A stretch of 64,000 bases of DNA from Orientallactaga sibirica (Eukaryota > Chordata > Mammalia > Rodentia > Dipodidae), in NCBI GenBank assembly GCA_036365145.1, contig JAEOAD010002232.1:2797001-2861000 (forward strand), written 5' to 3'. Shown here in pieces: positions 10,437 through 21,756 of the stretch. Made by a program: the position numbers and the translations under genes. Numbering within the stretch: position 1 is the stretch's first letter; every line of letters begins with the position of its first letter. The notes beneath the pieces are model-generated. The model saw only the letters and a program-made list of their open reading frames with translations, was not told the DNA's origin and searched no databases.

Positions 10437-11431
10437 TTTGGTGAGTGGGGCTTCATAGCATCATCCTTGGCTTTCTTAACACCCTGTGTGTTAGTAGTTA
10501 ATGCACATGTAATGGGACAGCAGAGATCCTGGCAAGTGACGTAAGCTCTTGAAGCCTCAGTTTCTCTCTCTCTGGACCATCCCCTATGCAGTTCTGAGCA
10601 CAGGCGATGGAGTCTGTGGAGAGCATCTAGCCCCAGGCCTGAAGTCACCACTGCTTATGACTGGCAGCTTTGACACCCCTCTTATTCAGGCCTAAGCATC
10701 TTACACAACCTTTGTGTTTTTAGCATTTCTCCATGTTCACCTAGCACCTGTGAGTATCACCTCTTTGTATCACTGCATGTGTGTGTCACAATATGGGGAC
10801 TCAGGTAGGTTGACGATGAACAGTTTATTGGCAAAGCCACGCTCTGGGTGGAATTTCCAAGGATACCTTTTATTTGCTCACAGCCCAGCCTTTCTCCAGG
10901 TCTCTGATTGAAGAACTGTTCCCAGAGCCTGTCTATCCAGTGTGAGGTCCCCAACAGCTATTTAACCTTTTTGTTTGAGAATCATAGCTCTGGCCTGTTC
11001 AGATGGTCTCAGGCCTTGATGCTGCACCCAGCAACATCTGCTCATACAATTACATGGGCTTCAAATTGTCCCTCACTTTATGTCCTCAAAAAGCCATTTC
11101 AGAATCAATTTGAGGTTTGACAGGGAGCTGGTGGTGGCCTCACAGGCCTGCAGTGACGTGCTGGGCCTGCTTAGCGCTTGTTATAATTCAGCAGCAGGTC
11201 CTGTGTACCTGTGGAGCAGGGGCACTGTCCCCTCTGCAACCCAGGGGAGAAAATTAACCAATCAATCAATCACTGTGAGCACGCCTAATTAAAGGTAAGC
11301 AAGGCTCAGGAAGCTCAGTCCCCTCCACACTGTCCAGCTTGTACAGCACAGAGAGGAAGCCAGGGCCATCTCAGACAGGCTTCAGATGCAGTCTGGACAC
11401 CTGAAACCGAATCCACCAATACCTTCTTGTT
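10437..11431. other. Unique sequence with a MIR fragment
   Basis: A short MIR segment (GGCAAGTGACGTAAGCTC, then CCTCAGTTTCTCTC) lies at about 10519-10575. The rest is non-repetitive. At 11100-11290 the run AATTAACCAATCAATCAATC and CTAATTAAAGG suggest a possible regulatory element. No gene recognised. Confidence 0.4.
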
Positions 11432-11446
11432 CAAAGAGTCCTCCTC

Positions 11447-11656
11447 TGGGCTGGAGAGATGGCTTAGTGGTTAAGGCATTTACCTGCAAAGCCAAAGGAT
11501 CCCAGTTTGATTCCCCAGGACCCACATAAGCCAGATGCACAAGGGGGTGCATGCATCTGGAGTTTGCTTGCAGTGGCTAAAGGCCCTGGCGTGCCCATTA
11601 TCTCTCTCTCTCTCTCTGTGCCTCTTTCTCTCTCTCAAATAAATAAATAATATATA
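11447..11656 (+). repeat. B2-type SINE, type A, with target duplication
   Basis: A well-preserved type A copy. Flanks CAAAGAGTCCTCCTC (11432-11446) and CAAAGGGTCCTCCTC (11657-11671) match at 14 of 15 bases. Confidence 0.93.
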
Positions 11657-11879
11657 CAAAGGGTCCTCCTCCACCCCAAGCATGGAATTCCCACTAGGAA
11701 CAGTCATAAAAAGGTCTCGGGAGTTATTCTGGCCTCGGAGTAAGGGCATTTTGACAAAGACTTGAAGCTGCCTCTGATTGTGACTTAAAGATACACTGGG
11801 CACACCATGCCCCCTGGGAACTGAACTGGAATGTTCTATTCAGGCAGTCTGGTTTATAGTGTTTATAGGCCTCTCTATA

Positions 11880-12108
11880 CAGAGTTCAGTGGATGAAGTG
11901 TGGGGCTCTGGACTCAACTTCTTGGAGTCCTCCTTCACCACTCCCAGGCCGGGGACCCAGGGCTACTTACACAATCTTCCTCTGCACCAGGAGCTGAGCA
12001 ATGCTCTGGTTTCTGGAATCTGTGAAGAATTACATGAGTTAGTATGCGTTAAAGGCTTAGAAGAGTACTTGGCACAGGCTACAGTCTTACTTCTGTTATC
12101 ACAGACTC
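11880..12108 (+). repeat. MIR, nearly full length
   Basis: Starts near GTGGGGCTCTGGACTCAAC and ends with CATGAGTTAGTATGCG, TTAAAGGCTTAGAAGAG and CTTGGCACAGGCTAC, matching the order of MIR consensus from head to 3' region. A reversed MIR-like piece also lies at about 12200-12305 (CCCAGAGGAATGAGTTAATC, then CTCACAGAGCAGAG). Confidence 0.6.
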
Positions 12109-12305
12109 ATTTTCCTAACAAGGGCAACCGGTAAAGTTGTCCTTCATTTTGGAAGAAGGGAGATTATATTTGTTTGTTTGTTTGTTTATGTATTTATTTG
12201 TTTTGCCTTGCAAAGGGATACAATGCCCAGAGGAATGAGTTAATCCAAGCTCACAGAGCAGAGTGGGAGTGGAACCAAGCTGAAATTGAGGCCTTATTAC
12301 GTGCA

Positions 12306-13249
12306 GTTGGACCCACATGATTTTTGGGTTTGTCCTTGACCATCTGGCTTCTACTCCGTGGCTTCCTACCTCCTAGGTGTCTTGAACTCTGATCTCCAAC
12401 CTTCCAGGAAGCCAAGCTGTGAGCTCTCCCACCCTCAGCTCTATTCTCAAGGCCAAAATCAACTCAAAGCCTGATCCCTTGTGAGGTAGTTGGTATTTGA
12501 ACAGGGCCAACGCCTTATGTTTTGGGAATGAACTTGCAGCATTAGGAACTTTCACGTTGCTGCAGTATCTGGGAGGCGAAGATGGAAGAGCCTTGCTGTG
12601 TACACCATGTAGCGTTTATGCCTAGTCAGTCTTCACTTCCCATTGGCCCTACCTTGTAGATCCCGGGGACTGGGGAGCTCTGAGATCTCATCAAAGGGAG
12701 GCTGCGAAGTCGGGAAGTCTTGACTGTGAACTCCCTGCCTGCTTTGGCTTTCCCCCTTCTATTTGGGGAACTTTACATACAAATGTTAGTTCTGGCTTAC
12801 CCTTTCCCCATCCAACAGTCAGTGAGAAAGCCAGTCAAGAGGCAAGACGGCTGCTCTGCCCATCGTCACAAACGGGTTTGCTTGTGTGAGCACAGGTTAA
12901 GACACCCTTAGTGATAGAGAAGGTTGGTGACAGGGGTGGGGAAAAAGAGGCAGAAGTTTTGGCAGTCTCACTTTCACGATCTGAACCAGCCCCCAGCAAC
13001 CTTCAGGTCTTTCTTGCCTCATCAGAATCAGGGACTTTGTATGGAGTGGTGACTCCAGAGTTGCAAAGGGAGATCTATTCCTCTGGAGTCCCAGCCAGAG
13101 GATACAAACACAGACTTATCCAAAGAACAGAACTGGGGACAATGATCCACAAAGCCTAGCGGTGCATGACTTAACTGGGATTTGTTAGCCTCTGCAGCAC
13201 TGGTTTTGGAGAAAGGCTTTCATCGGGGGTTTGTCTTCTGGAAGGTTGG
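12306..13249. other. Unique sequence, no gene seen
   Basis: Non-repetitive as far as I can tell. Frames up to 82 residues lack family signatures. Confidence 0.5.
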
Positions 13250-13456
13250 AGATCAGAGTATTTGCTTGCAAAGCCTGATAGCCTGGGCCTGATTCTCCAG
13301 TACCTGCATAAAGCCAGATGTACAAAGTAATGCATATATCTGGACTTTACAGTGGCAATAGGTTCTGCTATGCCTATATTCATTCACATTCTCTCTCTCT
13401 TTGTGTGTGTGTCTTTCTCTCTCTCTCAAATAAATAAAAAAAAATGTAAAAAAGAA
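13250..13456 (+). repeat. B2-type SINE, 5' truncated
   Basis: Begins within the tRNA-like part at 'TTTGCTTGCAAAGCCTGATA' and continues through the body to a CT-rich stretch and A-rich tail. The first about 30 bases of the head are missing. Confidence 0.8.
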
Positions 13457-14112
13457 AGGTTTCTGTGGAGGGATGGCATGCTCAAGTGGAAACACGCACA
13501 CCCAGCCAGTCATGCAAGCTCACCAGAGAGAGAAAGCGGACTTCCATCTGCCGCATTCTGTTATCGAACGTGCCGTGGAGGGCAAAAAATGATTATTTTT
13601 CCTGCTAGCAGGAAGGAACTGCTTTCACTCAAGAACTACCTTGATGGGTCATCTGGGTGAGAGATGAGGCCTTGAGGCCATGAGTAGAAAGAGAAACAAT
13701 ACACACCAAGAGAAGAAGTCTCCTGTCTGAATCCAGCCGGGACTGTGGTGGGAGATGGGAGAGGGCAGCTCCTGACTAGAGGCTGCCTGAGTTCCAGGTC
13801 ATGGCCAAGGGACATGAACACATGAAAGCTATCTGCTGTCCAGTTTGAAAGTCCCAAGGGCCCCTTCTCCTAAGCCTGACCCCCCTGACAAGTGCTGTGG
13901 GCTCCACATGTGGCCATTGCTAGGGGTTAGGGAGCAGCTGAGAGAAGGGGCTGGGTCTTCTGGGGTCGGGGCCAAGCAACCTCACCTCTCAGGGTGCCAT
14001 AGAGAGCACCTTCCCTGGCTACACCGTCCTCATCCTTCTAAGTTAGCACAGGCAGAGAAGGCAACTACTAGAGTCTGAGATCAGGCAGAAAACGGACAAT
14101 TCTCCAACCTTT
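13457..14112. other. Unique sequence, no gene seen
   Basis: No repeat recognised and no coding signature; the short frames overlap on both strands. Confidence 0.5.
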
Positions 14113-14130
14113 CTCTGCTCCATCTTTTTT

Positions 14131-14168
14131 CAAAACATCTATTTTTATTGTCATTTTTTAGAAAGAGT

Positions 14169-14199
<31 letters not shown>

Positions 14200-14206
14200 G
14201 AGGGAG

Positions 14207-14241
<35 letters not shown>

Positions 14242-14423
14242 GGCACACCAGAGCCTCAGCCATTGCAATTAAACCCCAGATGCTTGCACCACCTAGTATG
14301 CATGTGCGACCTTGCTCTTGCTTCACCTTTGTGCATCTGGCTTACGTGGGATCTGGAGAGAGATCAAACATTGGTCCTTAGGCTGCCCAGGCAAGCGCCT
14401 TAACTGCTAACCCATCTCTCCAG
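14131..14423 (-). repeat. B2-type SINE, type C, with (GA)n tract
   Basis: Reversed copy; its CT stretch has grown into a long GA tract at 14168-14240 (plus strand). The body has the extra 'CACCTAGTATGCATGTGCGA' segment that marks a third subtype (type C). Flanks CTCTGCTCCATCTTTTT (14113-14129) and CTCTGCTCCATTTTTTT (14424-14440) match at 16 of 17 bases. Confidence 0.88.
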
Positions 14424-14440
14424 CTCTGCTCCATTTTTTT

Positions 14441-15063
14441 CTACACCATCTGCCCACTCAAATATTCCCAGGACCAGGTGCTCCCTGGGCTGAAAGCAGA
14501 CAGTTCTCTCTGGTCTCTGGGATTGCTTGTAACTTCCTGGTGTGATTGGACCTTTACCTTCTAGGCCCGCTCCTCCCCTTCCTCTCCAACCACTCATCGT
14601 GTCTTTCTTCTGCATAGTCCCTTTTCTGTACAACAAACAGACTTCCTGGTGGTGACTGTGGTCACCACCTGTCCTGTCCTTTGAGTTTTTTTGTTTTTTT
14701 GTTTTTTTGTTTGTTTGTTTGTTTTTGCATTTGGTGGTCAAATATGCAATAGTTTCTGTTTTCTGGGAACTTCCTAAAAGCCAGGCTCAAATTGGACCCA
14801 TCTGCATTCTCTCGGAGGTATGATCACAGCTCAGAAAGACTCTTGCTTTGGAGAAAGGCTGACCTGTAGGCTCATGTCCCATCCTGTCCTGGTAATGGCT
14901 CTGTGGCCTCTAGGTTGGGTTCCTAACCAGCTCTGCCTGGCTGTCTCCTCCTGGCAGCTGTCCAGGCACTAGCCACTGCTGAAATCCATGTGATTTGAAA
15001 GGAACCCAGCTGACCTTCTCTGCTTCCCCACAATCTTTCTCCACCCATTTCTTTTCTCAATGT
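14441..15063. other. Unique sequence with (TTTTG)n and a MIR hint
   Basis: A T-rich (TTTTTTG/TTTG)n tract lies at about 14683-14726. At 14865-14960 'GGCTCTGTGGCCTCTAGG' and 'GTTCCTAACCAGCTCTG' weakly recall MIR. No gene recognised. Confidence 0.35.
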
Positions 15064-15413
15064 TTGTTTGGGTTTATTTTCTGTTGCTATAAGTGAATAC
15101 CACAACCTGGGTGCTTTAATACAGAACCAAGTTAGGAGCTTATGGCTCTGAAGGCTGGGAAGTCTAAGAGCCCGACCATGATTTCCGGGAGGGCTGCCTG
15201 CAGCATAACACGATGAGGACATCGTGGAACAAGCAGACAGCTCAGGTCTCTCTTCCTCTTCTTACAATGCCACTAATTGGGATCCCCACCCTTGTGTCCT
15301 CATTTAATTACCTCCCAAAGGCCCTGCCTCCAAATACCCCTAATATATGGATTTAGGGATTAGGCCTCTCACCCATGAACCTTTAGGGCCACACTTAAGC
15401 TATAGAAACACCT
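15064..15413 (-). repeat. Ancient LTR remnant, MaLR-like
   Basis: Reads in reverse as an old LTR of the kind I remember from MLT1/MST-type MaLRs: TATTTTCTGTTGCTATAAGT, GGCTGGGAAGTCTAAGAG, TAATTACCTCCCAAAGGCCC, CTCACCCATGAACCTTTAGG in order. No partner LTR or internal region is seen, so it is probably a solo LTR. Confidence 0.55.
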
Positions 15414-15805
15414 TTCATCATTTGCAGTCCCTCCTGGCCTCACCCCACTCCACCCTTCATCCTTCAGGAAGCCTCATACCTACATGAGGAGTAGAAAGAG
15501 TGCTGTGCTTCTGGTCAAGGCCACTTCTCTACTGTGTAGGCTCACCACCTCAAGGAGGTCAGGTTTGCAGCTCTGAGAGCCAGTGGTTCCTGCTTTAGGC
15601 AGAGCGTGTTTTCCTGTTCCCAAGCCTCCATGCTCCCTTCTGAGCACACTCTGTGCCCAGCTCATTTGCCAGGTGACATGACCTAGAACTCATGAAAGGC
15701 CAGCCCTCTAGGCTCAACTCTGGCTTCACTTTCAGATCACTGGGGAAGCCCTGCGCTTTGCTTCCCTTAGGACACCCTGAAAGGCCTGGTTTAGTTGATT
15801 TTTTT
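15414..15805. other. Unique sequence, no gene seen
   Basis: No repeat or gene signature recognised. Confidence 0.5.
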
Positions 15806-15931
15806 TTTTTTTTTGGTTGGTTCTTCAAGGTAGGGTCTTGCTCTAGAATTCACTATGTAGTCCGAGTGTGGCCTTGAACCTCTGCCTCCTGAGTGTTGGG
15901 ATTAAAGGCGTGTGCCGCCATGCCTGGCTTG
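15806..15931 (-). repeat. B1 SINE with internal deletion
   Basis: Reversed B1: T-tail, AAGGTAGGGTCTTGCTCTAG, then directly AATTCACTATGTAGTC, GCCTTGAACC, GTGTTGGGATTAAAGG and GCCATGCCTGGCTT. About 15 bases of the usual central 'CCCAGGCTGACCTGG' are missing. Confidence 0.88.
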
Positions 15932-16045
15932 AATTGTATTTCCAAGGCTTTGCAGGTGATTCTAATGCATTGCACATGAGGAACCTACGCAGAAGTAGCT
16001 TTGTTACTGGGACTCCCAGGACTGTAGTAGCATTGCTGGAACCTT
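15932..16045. repeat. MER5-like fragment
   Basis: TTTGCAGGTGATTCTAATGC followed by a short tail recalls the terminal half of MER5A ('ccaggtgattctgatgca'). The B1 appears to have landed at its edge. Low confidence because only one landmark is clear. Confidence 0.35.
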
Positions 16046-16893
16046 GCTGAGTATAGAACTTTACGTCTGCTCTAGACCTCCCCAGCAGAATGTACAAGAC
16101 AAGCTCCAGAGGAGCCCTATGCCACTGAACTCTTGCAAAGCACTACTTTCCACCCCATAAATGGTCTTTGAAGATCCCCTTGGCCTTCATATTTGGTTAA
16201 CAAATCCTTCTGGTAGGGGTGAGTGTAGATGTAGCAGGAAGCATCGTGTCCAATGTCAGATTGTAGAAAAATAGAAAGGATAGCCACGCTCTCATCATCT
16301 TGACTTCCTCAAACCGCACAGCTCTGTGTTCTCAGGGCCTTTGTGCTGTCTCTGCCTGGGGCCTCATCTATTCCCTGTGGCCTCCCCATGCTCCCTTCAC
16401 CTGGCACTTGCCCAAGCTGCTCAGAACTAGGATGACTATCAGATCTGCCTTCTGGTGCCATCTGAATCTTCCACCCACAGCTCTCTGTGTCTCCTGCTTC
16501 TGAGCCCAGGTGAGATGGTGGTGGGGGTGCAGCAAGCCTGGCCGTGAGGAGAAACGACTTCAACATGTAGCCTGCTATGAGTTCTGTTACTTCTAATTTT
16601 CCTCATGTTCACGGTAGGTGAGGTGAAGAAGCCCCTCACGGAGGGCCCCGTGAAGGGATGGATGCTTTCTAAAGTATGAAGGATGGACACGCATCAGTCA
16701 GGTTTTCTTCTCCGTTCTGGGGCAGGCGAGGGAGCTACAGAATGTGGTGGCTGTGAAGAACCCTTTATTCTTGATTATGGAACACATTTCTGCCCCTTAC
16801 AACTGCTGAGCATTAAGTGTTTGGAAAGGGTCACACCTCTCGGACCTAATCGGCCTTCTCATCTCCTCTGACCTCTCTTCTTCTCTTCATCCT

Positions 16894-16906
16894 GTTGCCA
16901 AGCAAC
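16894..16906 (+). promoter_or_regulatory. RFX X-box-like motif
   Basis: GTTGCCAAGCAAC fits the X-box form GTNRCC, spacer 0-3, RGYAAC with a 1-base spacer. RFX-family factors bind such sites, often near ciliary or neural genes. Seen in non-repeat DNA; function is inferred. Confidence 0.4.
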
Positions 16907-19066
16907 ATCTCCCATTTTCAGTTCCCTTGCGGGCGTCCTTGGATCCCAGCTCCCTCCCTGTGCCTTACCTGCACTTCAGGTCAGGACAGCAGTGGATATG
17001 TACAATGGTGCTTGAGAGAATAGGCTGAGGCTGTGTGGACTGGGGAAGGCCTTTGTGACCCCTCAGATCCCACTGCCTAATTCTGGCCTCCTTGAATGTG
17101 GGACAAGGACAGATGCCATGGAAATTCCACATGTGCTTCTGAGAAGCCCCAGGGTTCCAGGGCAAGTCTGCAGAACTGAGGAGGGGCTTAGGGACCTGAG
17201 TGAAGCAGAGAAGGAGGCCAGGATAAAGATAGCCACTGAACAGGCCCTCCTGCTCGTGCCCACACATGCCAGCTCTGCTGAGGCCACTCTGGAGCTGTGG
17301 GGGTCAGCCTGCTGAGCACTCAGGGCCTGTGACATTCTGGCTCTGCATTTGACAGTGTTCACTGGAATTATCTCCAAGTCCCGTCAGCTGAGTGGTGTGG
17401 TATGGCATTGATCTTGGCTATCAGGAAGCGAGCATTGTTGGAACGGTGCCTGGACAGAACACCATGCAACATGGCCCAGGTAGCCCCATGGGCTGGAGTC
17501 CCAGTGTGGACTTGTAGATCAGGACAGGTGGGCCTTGCATGGGAATAGCCTGAGCTGTTCCAGTGCCCCTGACCACCACATTGGTGCCCACTGCTATCTA
17601 CTCACCAGAAAAGGAAGAAACATAGCCAGCTCCATGCCCAGCTCCAGCTGCAGTGGGACATGAATCACAGTGCTACCTTGATGTTCGGACACTAAGTGAC
17701 CCATACAAGATGAGATGGAGTTTGCATTTCATAGACTTTGGCACGGGCCTTACCCAAAGGAAGGCACACATTTTCCTTCAGGGTCATCTCTCAGGCAGCA
17801 GACAGCCTGACCCAACCCAGTAGCATTCCATGCGCTTGACGAGCATTTAAGCAGGAGAATTCCTATAGTCCATGGTTCTGCCTTCCTGCAGGGACACTAG
17901 CAGGCACTGATCTTTAGCTGTGGTATGGATGCCTCTTGCAATGACTTCTCATGGCAAGGAACAATGCTGTTGGGAGCCCAGGAGATTTAAAATGTTCAGC
18001 GATTGCCCGGCGCGACATGGCAGTGATGCTAAGCCATGCTCTGACAGCACCTTATCATTAGGTGACAAGGCTGATGTTGTTGCCTGCTCTATGTCAGTAA
18101 TGGCAGCATTTCCTAACCCAAAAGGGTTTCTTTGGAGGTTAGGAGTATGGACAGAGAAGGGGCCAAGTAGAAAGTTGGAGACAATAAATAGCAGATCATG
18201 CTAGAGCTCTGAGAAGGATGGGAACATGGGACCCAGAGCTTGGGGTTCTGAACAACCAAACCTGTAACATTTATTTCTGAAAGAAAAACTCAAAGATATT
18301 ACAGATCACATGATGATGCTGGACAGGGGTTCGTGCATGTTTGTTCTCTGACTCACTATTTGTCCACATATTTTATAGTTAAAAATGTAAGTGAAAGAAA
18401 CAAGGTCTAGGGCAGCGTGTACAGCAGGGAACCGTCTGAGGAGAGAAGAGAGTGTTCTGAGCATGCTTCACGGTGGACACTTCGTGTCCCCAGAAGGCCG
18501 TGTGGAGAGCAGATTCTCATTCTGGAGGAACTCTTTTCACTCTTTGTCCTTTCCTGCTTTCCCCACGTGCTGCTGTGTTACCATCTTGCTTTCAAAAACA
18601 ACATCGATATTTTCCAACCCTTAGCAGACAGAGGAGAGGAAACAAAAGGAGAGACCTTAGAGGACAATAAAAAGGAGGAGGTGGGAGAGAAGTTTTCTGA
18701 GTGGGGGGAACTCAGGGCATTTGGCCGTGACATTGGCAGGCACTTCAAGGCTGTGCTCACAAGGAGCGCCTTCTGGGGAGCAGTCCCCTGCGGGCAGGTG
18801 CAGGTCAGAGAACTTTCCAAGAGCTGCTGGCTCCATGCCCCGCCCTGCTGTGTGCCCTCTTACCTCCTGTGGGGCAAAGGGAGAAAGATGCCCAAGGCAG
18901 GCATGCCTTTTGTCTGATTCCTGTGCAGCTGCTGAAGTTGTATGAAGGAAGGAGGAGGGAGGAGAGTGCATGGGAAGTTACAGATTCCGAAGGGAAGGGA
19001 CCCAGGCTGAAATCTCCAGAGCTGGCAGGGTTCCTGGATGGCCTTCTTAGCCCTCCCTAGGGGCTC

Positions 19067-19080
19067 TGCTGACATCAGCA
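19067..19080 (+). promoter_or_regulatory. MAF recognition element-like motif
   Basis: TGCTGACATCAGCA matches the 14-bp CRE-type MARE (TGCTGACGTCAGCA) at 13 of 14 positions. Large MAF factors such as NRL, MAFA or MAFB bind these. In non-repeat DNA; function inferred. Confidence 0.4.
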
Positions 19081-19489
19081 GGGACAATTGCCTTGCAGGG
19101 GCTGCAGGCAGTGAAGCACTCAGTGGGGGGAGGGCAGACACAGACCAGGGAAGGCCAGTGTCAGCTATGGAAAGCTGGAGGTGGGGCAGGTCAGCAAACA
19201 TTTGTCCCCAGGTGATGTGGGTACCTTTCTTAATTTAGAGGCCGGGTCCACCTCTGCAGGTGGGCAGCCTGGCAGGACCTCGCAAAGGGTCTGGCTTGGG
19301 CTCTACTCAGCACTGCAGGAACTCCACGGACAGCTGGATGTTGTGTTCCTTCCTGGCGCCCACACCAGAGGAGCTGCCCCAGGGGCAGCTGTCAAGGGAT
19401 CTGTGTGGAAGCTCCTGTTATAATTCTAGCCAAGCAAGACACAGGAAAAGCCTACCTGGGAACAGGGCTTGGCTGTGGGGGTGGGCACA

Positions 19490-19617
19490 GGATTAATTTA
19501 ATTAAGTCCTGCTTTGGGGACCGGGCTAAATTTAGCAGCTGCCTTGCCCGCTGGTTCCACTCCTTCCCTTCCTCTCCCTCCAGTTGGCCCGCTGTTCTTC
19601 TGCAGGAGATTAATCTC
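19490..19617. promoter_or_regulatory. Homeodomain-type site cluster
   Basis: GGATTAATTTAATTAAG lies at 19490-19506, and a perfect 12-bp palindrome, GAGATTAATCTC, at 19606-19617. Both contain TAAT/GATTA cores of the kind bound by paired- and bicoid-class homeodomains (OTX, CRX, PITX). The arrangement inside a repeat-free stretch suggests an enhancer; this is inference. Confidence 0.35.
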
Positions 19618-20134
19618 AAATTCTGTGCGGCCTGTGCACACGCTCCTGACTGCCTGGTCTCCTCTGCAAGCCTCAGCTAATATCCTTTCCCTGGTCTCAG
19701 GGGGCAGCACATTCTGAAACACGGAGCAACCTGCTGCCTTCTCCAGGGAGATAAACACTGCTTCTGCTAATGACTCCCACAGTGGTGAAGCAGACCCGGC
19801 CCCTGGGCCCCAGCTCACCAAGGAATCAAGGCCACATCCTGAGCTGATTTCATGTCATTGTTCTCAGTGGAGTCTTAAAGAAAGGCTGAGAAGCATGGCC
19901 ATGTTCTGGATCACAGTGACTGGTACTTGGAGGCTTTCTGCCTGCACCTCAGATGAAGAGAGAATGAGAGGGCTTCCTGCCGCCGTTCATGTTCCAGGCT
20001 CCATGTTGACCCTTTGACAAGTCATTCCTGGCCTTTTCAAGCTTCAGGCTATTTTCCCCCTCATTTCTCTCCCCCTTATCTGTAGACCATTCTACAGCTT
20101 TTTATCTCCGTGAATTGAAACACTATAAAAAACA

Positions 20135-20535
20135 GAAAGGGTGCTAGAGAGATGGCTTGTGGGTAGAGAGGTGGCTAGGTGTCTTCCTGGGCAAGTGCCT
20201 GAGCTACCACTGGAGTTCAGTCTCCAGCACCCACATAAGCAGCTGGGTGTGGCCATGCACACCTTTAACTCCAGTCGCATAGGGGAGAAGAGACCAGGAA
20301 ATCAACTGGAGCTACAGAAAAAACAAAACCCAACAAGCTCTGAAGTCAGTAAGTGATTCCAGCTCAAATAAGAATGGGTGGAGGACTGGAGAGATGGCTC
20401 AGCAGTTAAGGTGCATGACTGTGAAGCCTAAGTACCCCAGTTTGATTCTCCAGGTCCCATGTAAGCCAGATGCACAAGGTGGTGCATGCATCTGGAGTTC
20501 GTTTGCACTGGCTAGAGGCCCTGGTGTGCCCATAT

Positions 20536-20583
<48 letters not shown>

Positions 20584-20725
20584 TCCCTCTCTCTGTCTCT
20601 AATAAAGAAATAAAATAAAATAAATAAAATAAAATAAAATAAAAAGAATGGGTGGAAAAAAAGACACCCAATGGGCCACTGCAAGTTAGCGCACCCTGCT
20701 GTGGGCGAGTGCATAGGTACATGTA

Positions 20726-20763
<38 letters not shown>
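20135..20763 (+). repeat. B4-like composite SINE, split by a B2
   Basis: Left part 20135-20369 (GCTAGAGAGATGGCTTGTGG, ACCCACATAAGCAGCTGGG, CTTTAACTCCAGTCGCATAG) and right part 20657-20763 (GGCCACTGCAAGTTAGCGC, then a (CA)n run at 20727-20763) are collinear with the copy at 9012. A younger B2 interrupts them. Confidence 0.68.
20383..20643 (+). repeat. B2-type SINE, type A, with target duplication
   Basis: A type A copy with a CA tract (20549-20579) and an (AAAAT)n-type tail. Flanked by AAGAATGGGTGGA at 20370-20382 and 20644-20656, a perfect 13-bp duplication, proving insertion into the older composite SINE. Confidence 0.95.
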
Positions 20764-20765
<2 letters not shown>

Positions 20766-20860
20766 CAAAACACTTAACACACACAAGCAAAAAAAAAAAG
20801 ATGAAAAGGGAATTTGATGAGAGACAAATAATAATAAATACCAAATAATGATTTATAGTA

Positions 20861-21150
20861 CTATGGACTGAATGATCGAATTCCCCCAAAATTCATGTGC
20901 TGAAACTCAAATCCTCGATGCAATAGTAGTTGGGGCAGGGCCTCTGGGAGATGATTATGCCTGGGTTAAATTTCAAAGATGAAGCTATCAGGTGGAAGCC
21001 TCCAGAGAAAGATGAAGGACATACATAAATGCTATGGCCACATGAAGACCTAACAAGGAACCTAAGGGGCCAGCACCTTGGTCTTGGATTTCCCAGATTT
21101 CAGACTTGAGAGAGAAGTGTCTATGGAAGTCACCCAGTGGATGGCATTTT
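20861..21150 (+). repeat. Ancient LTR remnant, MaLR-like
   Basis: TATGGACTGAATGATCGAAT, CCCCCAAAATTCATGTGCTG, CACCTTGGTCTTGGATTTCC and neighbouring phrases follow in order a family of old LTRs remembered as MLT1/MST-like. Ends are not clear. Confidence 0.5.
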
Positions 21151-21501
21151 TAAATAGGAACTCAAATGGGCGAAGACAAGCATTGAGCATCGTGATTGTT
21201 AAGTACTTAGGGTGGGATCAGACATTGTAGAAGCTATGGAACGCTGAGCAGGGTGCAGGGGCAACCCTCAGCAGCAGGACTTAGAGAGCAGTGGAGCCTC
21301 CTGCATGGGGACAGTGTCAGAGGTGTCTGTGTGATGCTGCTTTTAGAAACCAAGCTTGTGGGGTGACACAGTGAGTGCTTTCTATTCCCCACTTCACTAC
21401 TCTCCATGGTGCTCCACAGCCTTCTTCTCGTACCCAAATAAAATCTTGGGCAGATCCCATGGCTCTTATGGTCTCACTTACTCAGGTATCAGAGAATGGC
21501 T
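21151..21501. other. Unique sequence, no gene seen
   Basis: No repeat or coding signature recognised. Confidence 0.5.
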
Positions 21502-21516
21502 TCATTTTCAGTTCTT

Positions 21517-21741
21517 TTTTTAAAAATATTTTATTTATTTGAGAGAAAGAGAGCAAGTGACAGAAAGATAGAAAATATGGGCGTACCAGGGCCTCCTGCC
21601 ACTGCAAACAAATTCCAGATGCATGTGTCACTTTGTACATCTGGCTTTACATGGGTACTGGGGAATTAAACCAGAGTCATTGGGCTTTCAGGCTTGGCAA
21701 GCAAGCAAGCGCCTTTAACTGCCAAGCAATCTCTCCAGCCC
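21517..21741 (-). repeat. B2-type SINE, type A, with target duplication
   Basis: Reversed copy. Flanks TCATTTTCAGTTCTT (21502-21516) and TCATTTTTAGTTCTT (21742-21756) match at 14 of 15 bases. Confidence 0.9.
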
Positions 21742-21756
21742 TCATTTTTAGTTCTT

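Larger units (their letters stand above)
16046..20134. other. Repeat-free 4-kb stretch, no gene proven
   Basis: No interspersed SINE, LTR or L1 is recognised over about 4.1 kb, in contrast to its surroundings; a weak MIR-like trace may lie near 19990-20070. The longest frame (18417-18917, 166 residues) has no recognisable domain, and its region is also open in other frames and on the other strand, so it is not called as a gene. Local words such as GGATTAATTTAATTAAG and GAGATTAATCTC point to cis-regulatory DNA. Confidence 0.45.

Noticed and set aside
10519..10545. TGACGTAA as a CREB/ATF site
   Set aside because: It falls in a MIR core whose consensus reads nearly the same (TGACTTAA), so one substitution explains it.
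18417..18917. Longest open frame in the window (166 residues) as a possible gene
   Set aside because: No recognisable domain, no initiation or splice context, and overlapping frames of 65-104 residues exist in other frames and on the opposite strand over the same DNA. A chance frame in GC-richer sequence is more likely; RNA-seq would settle it.
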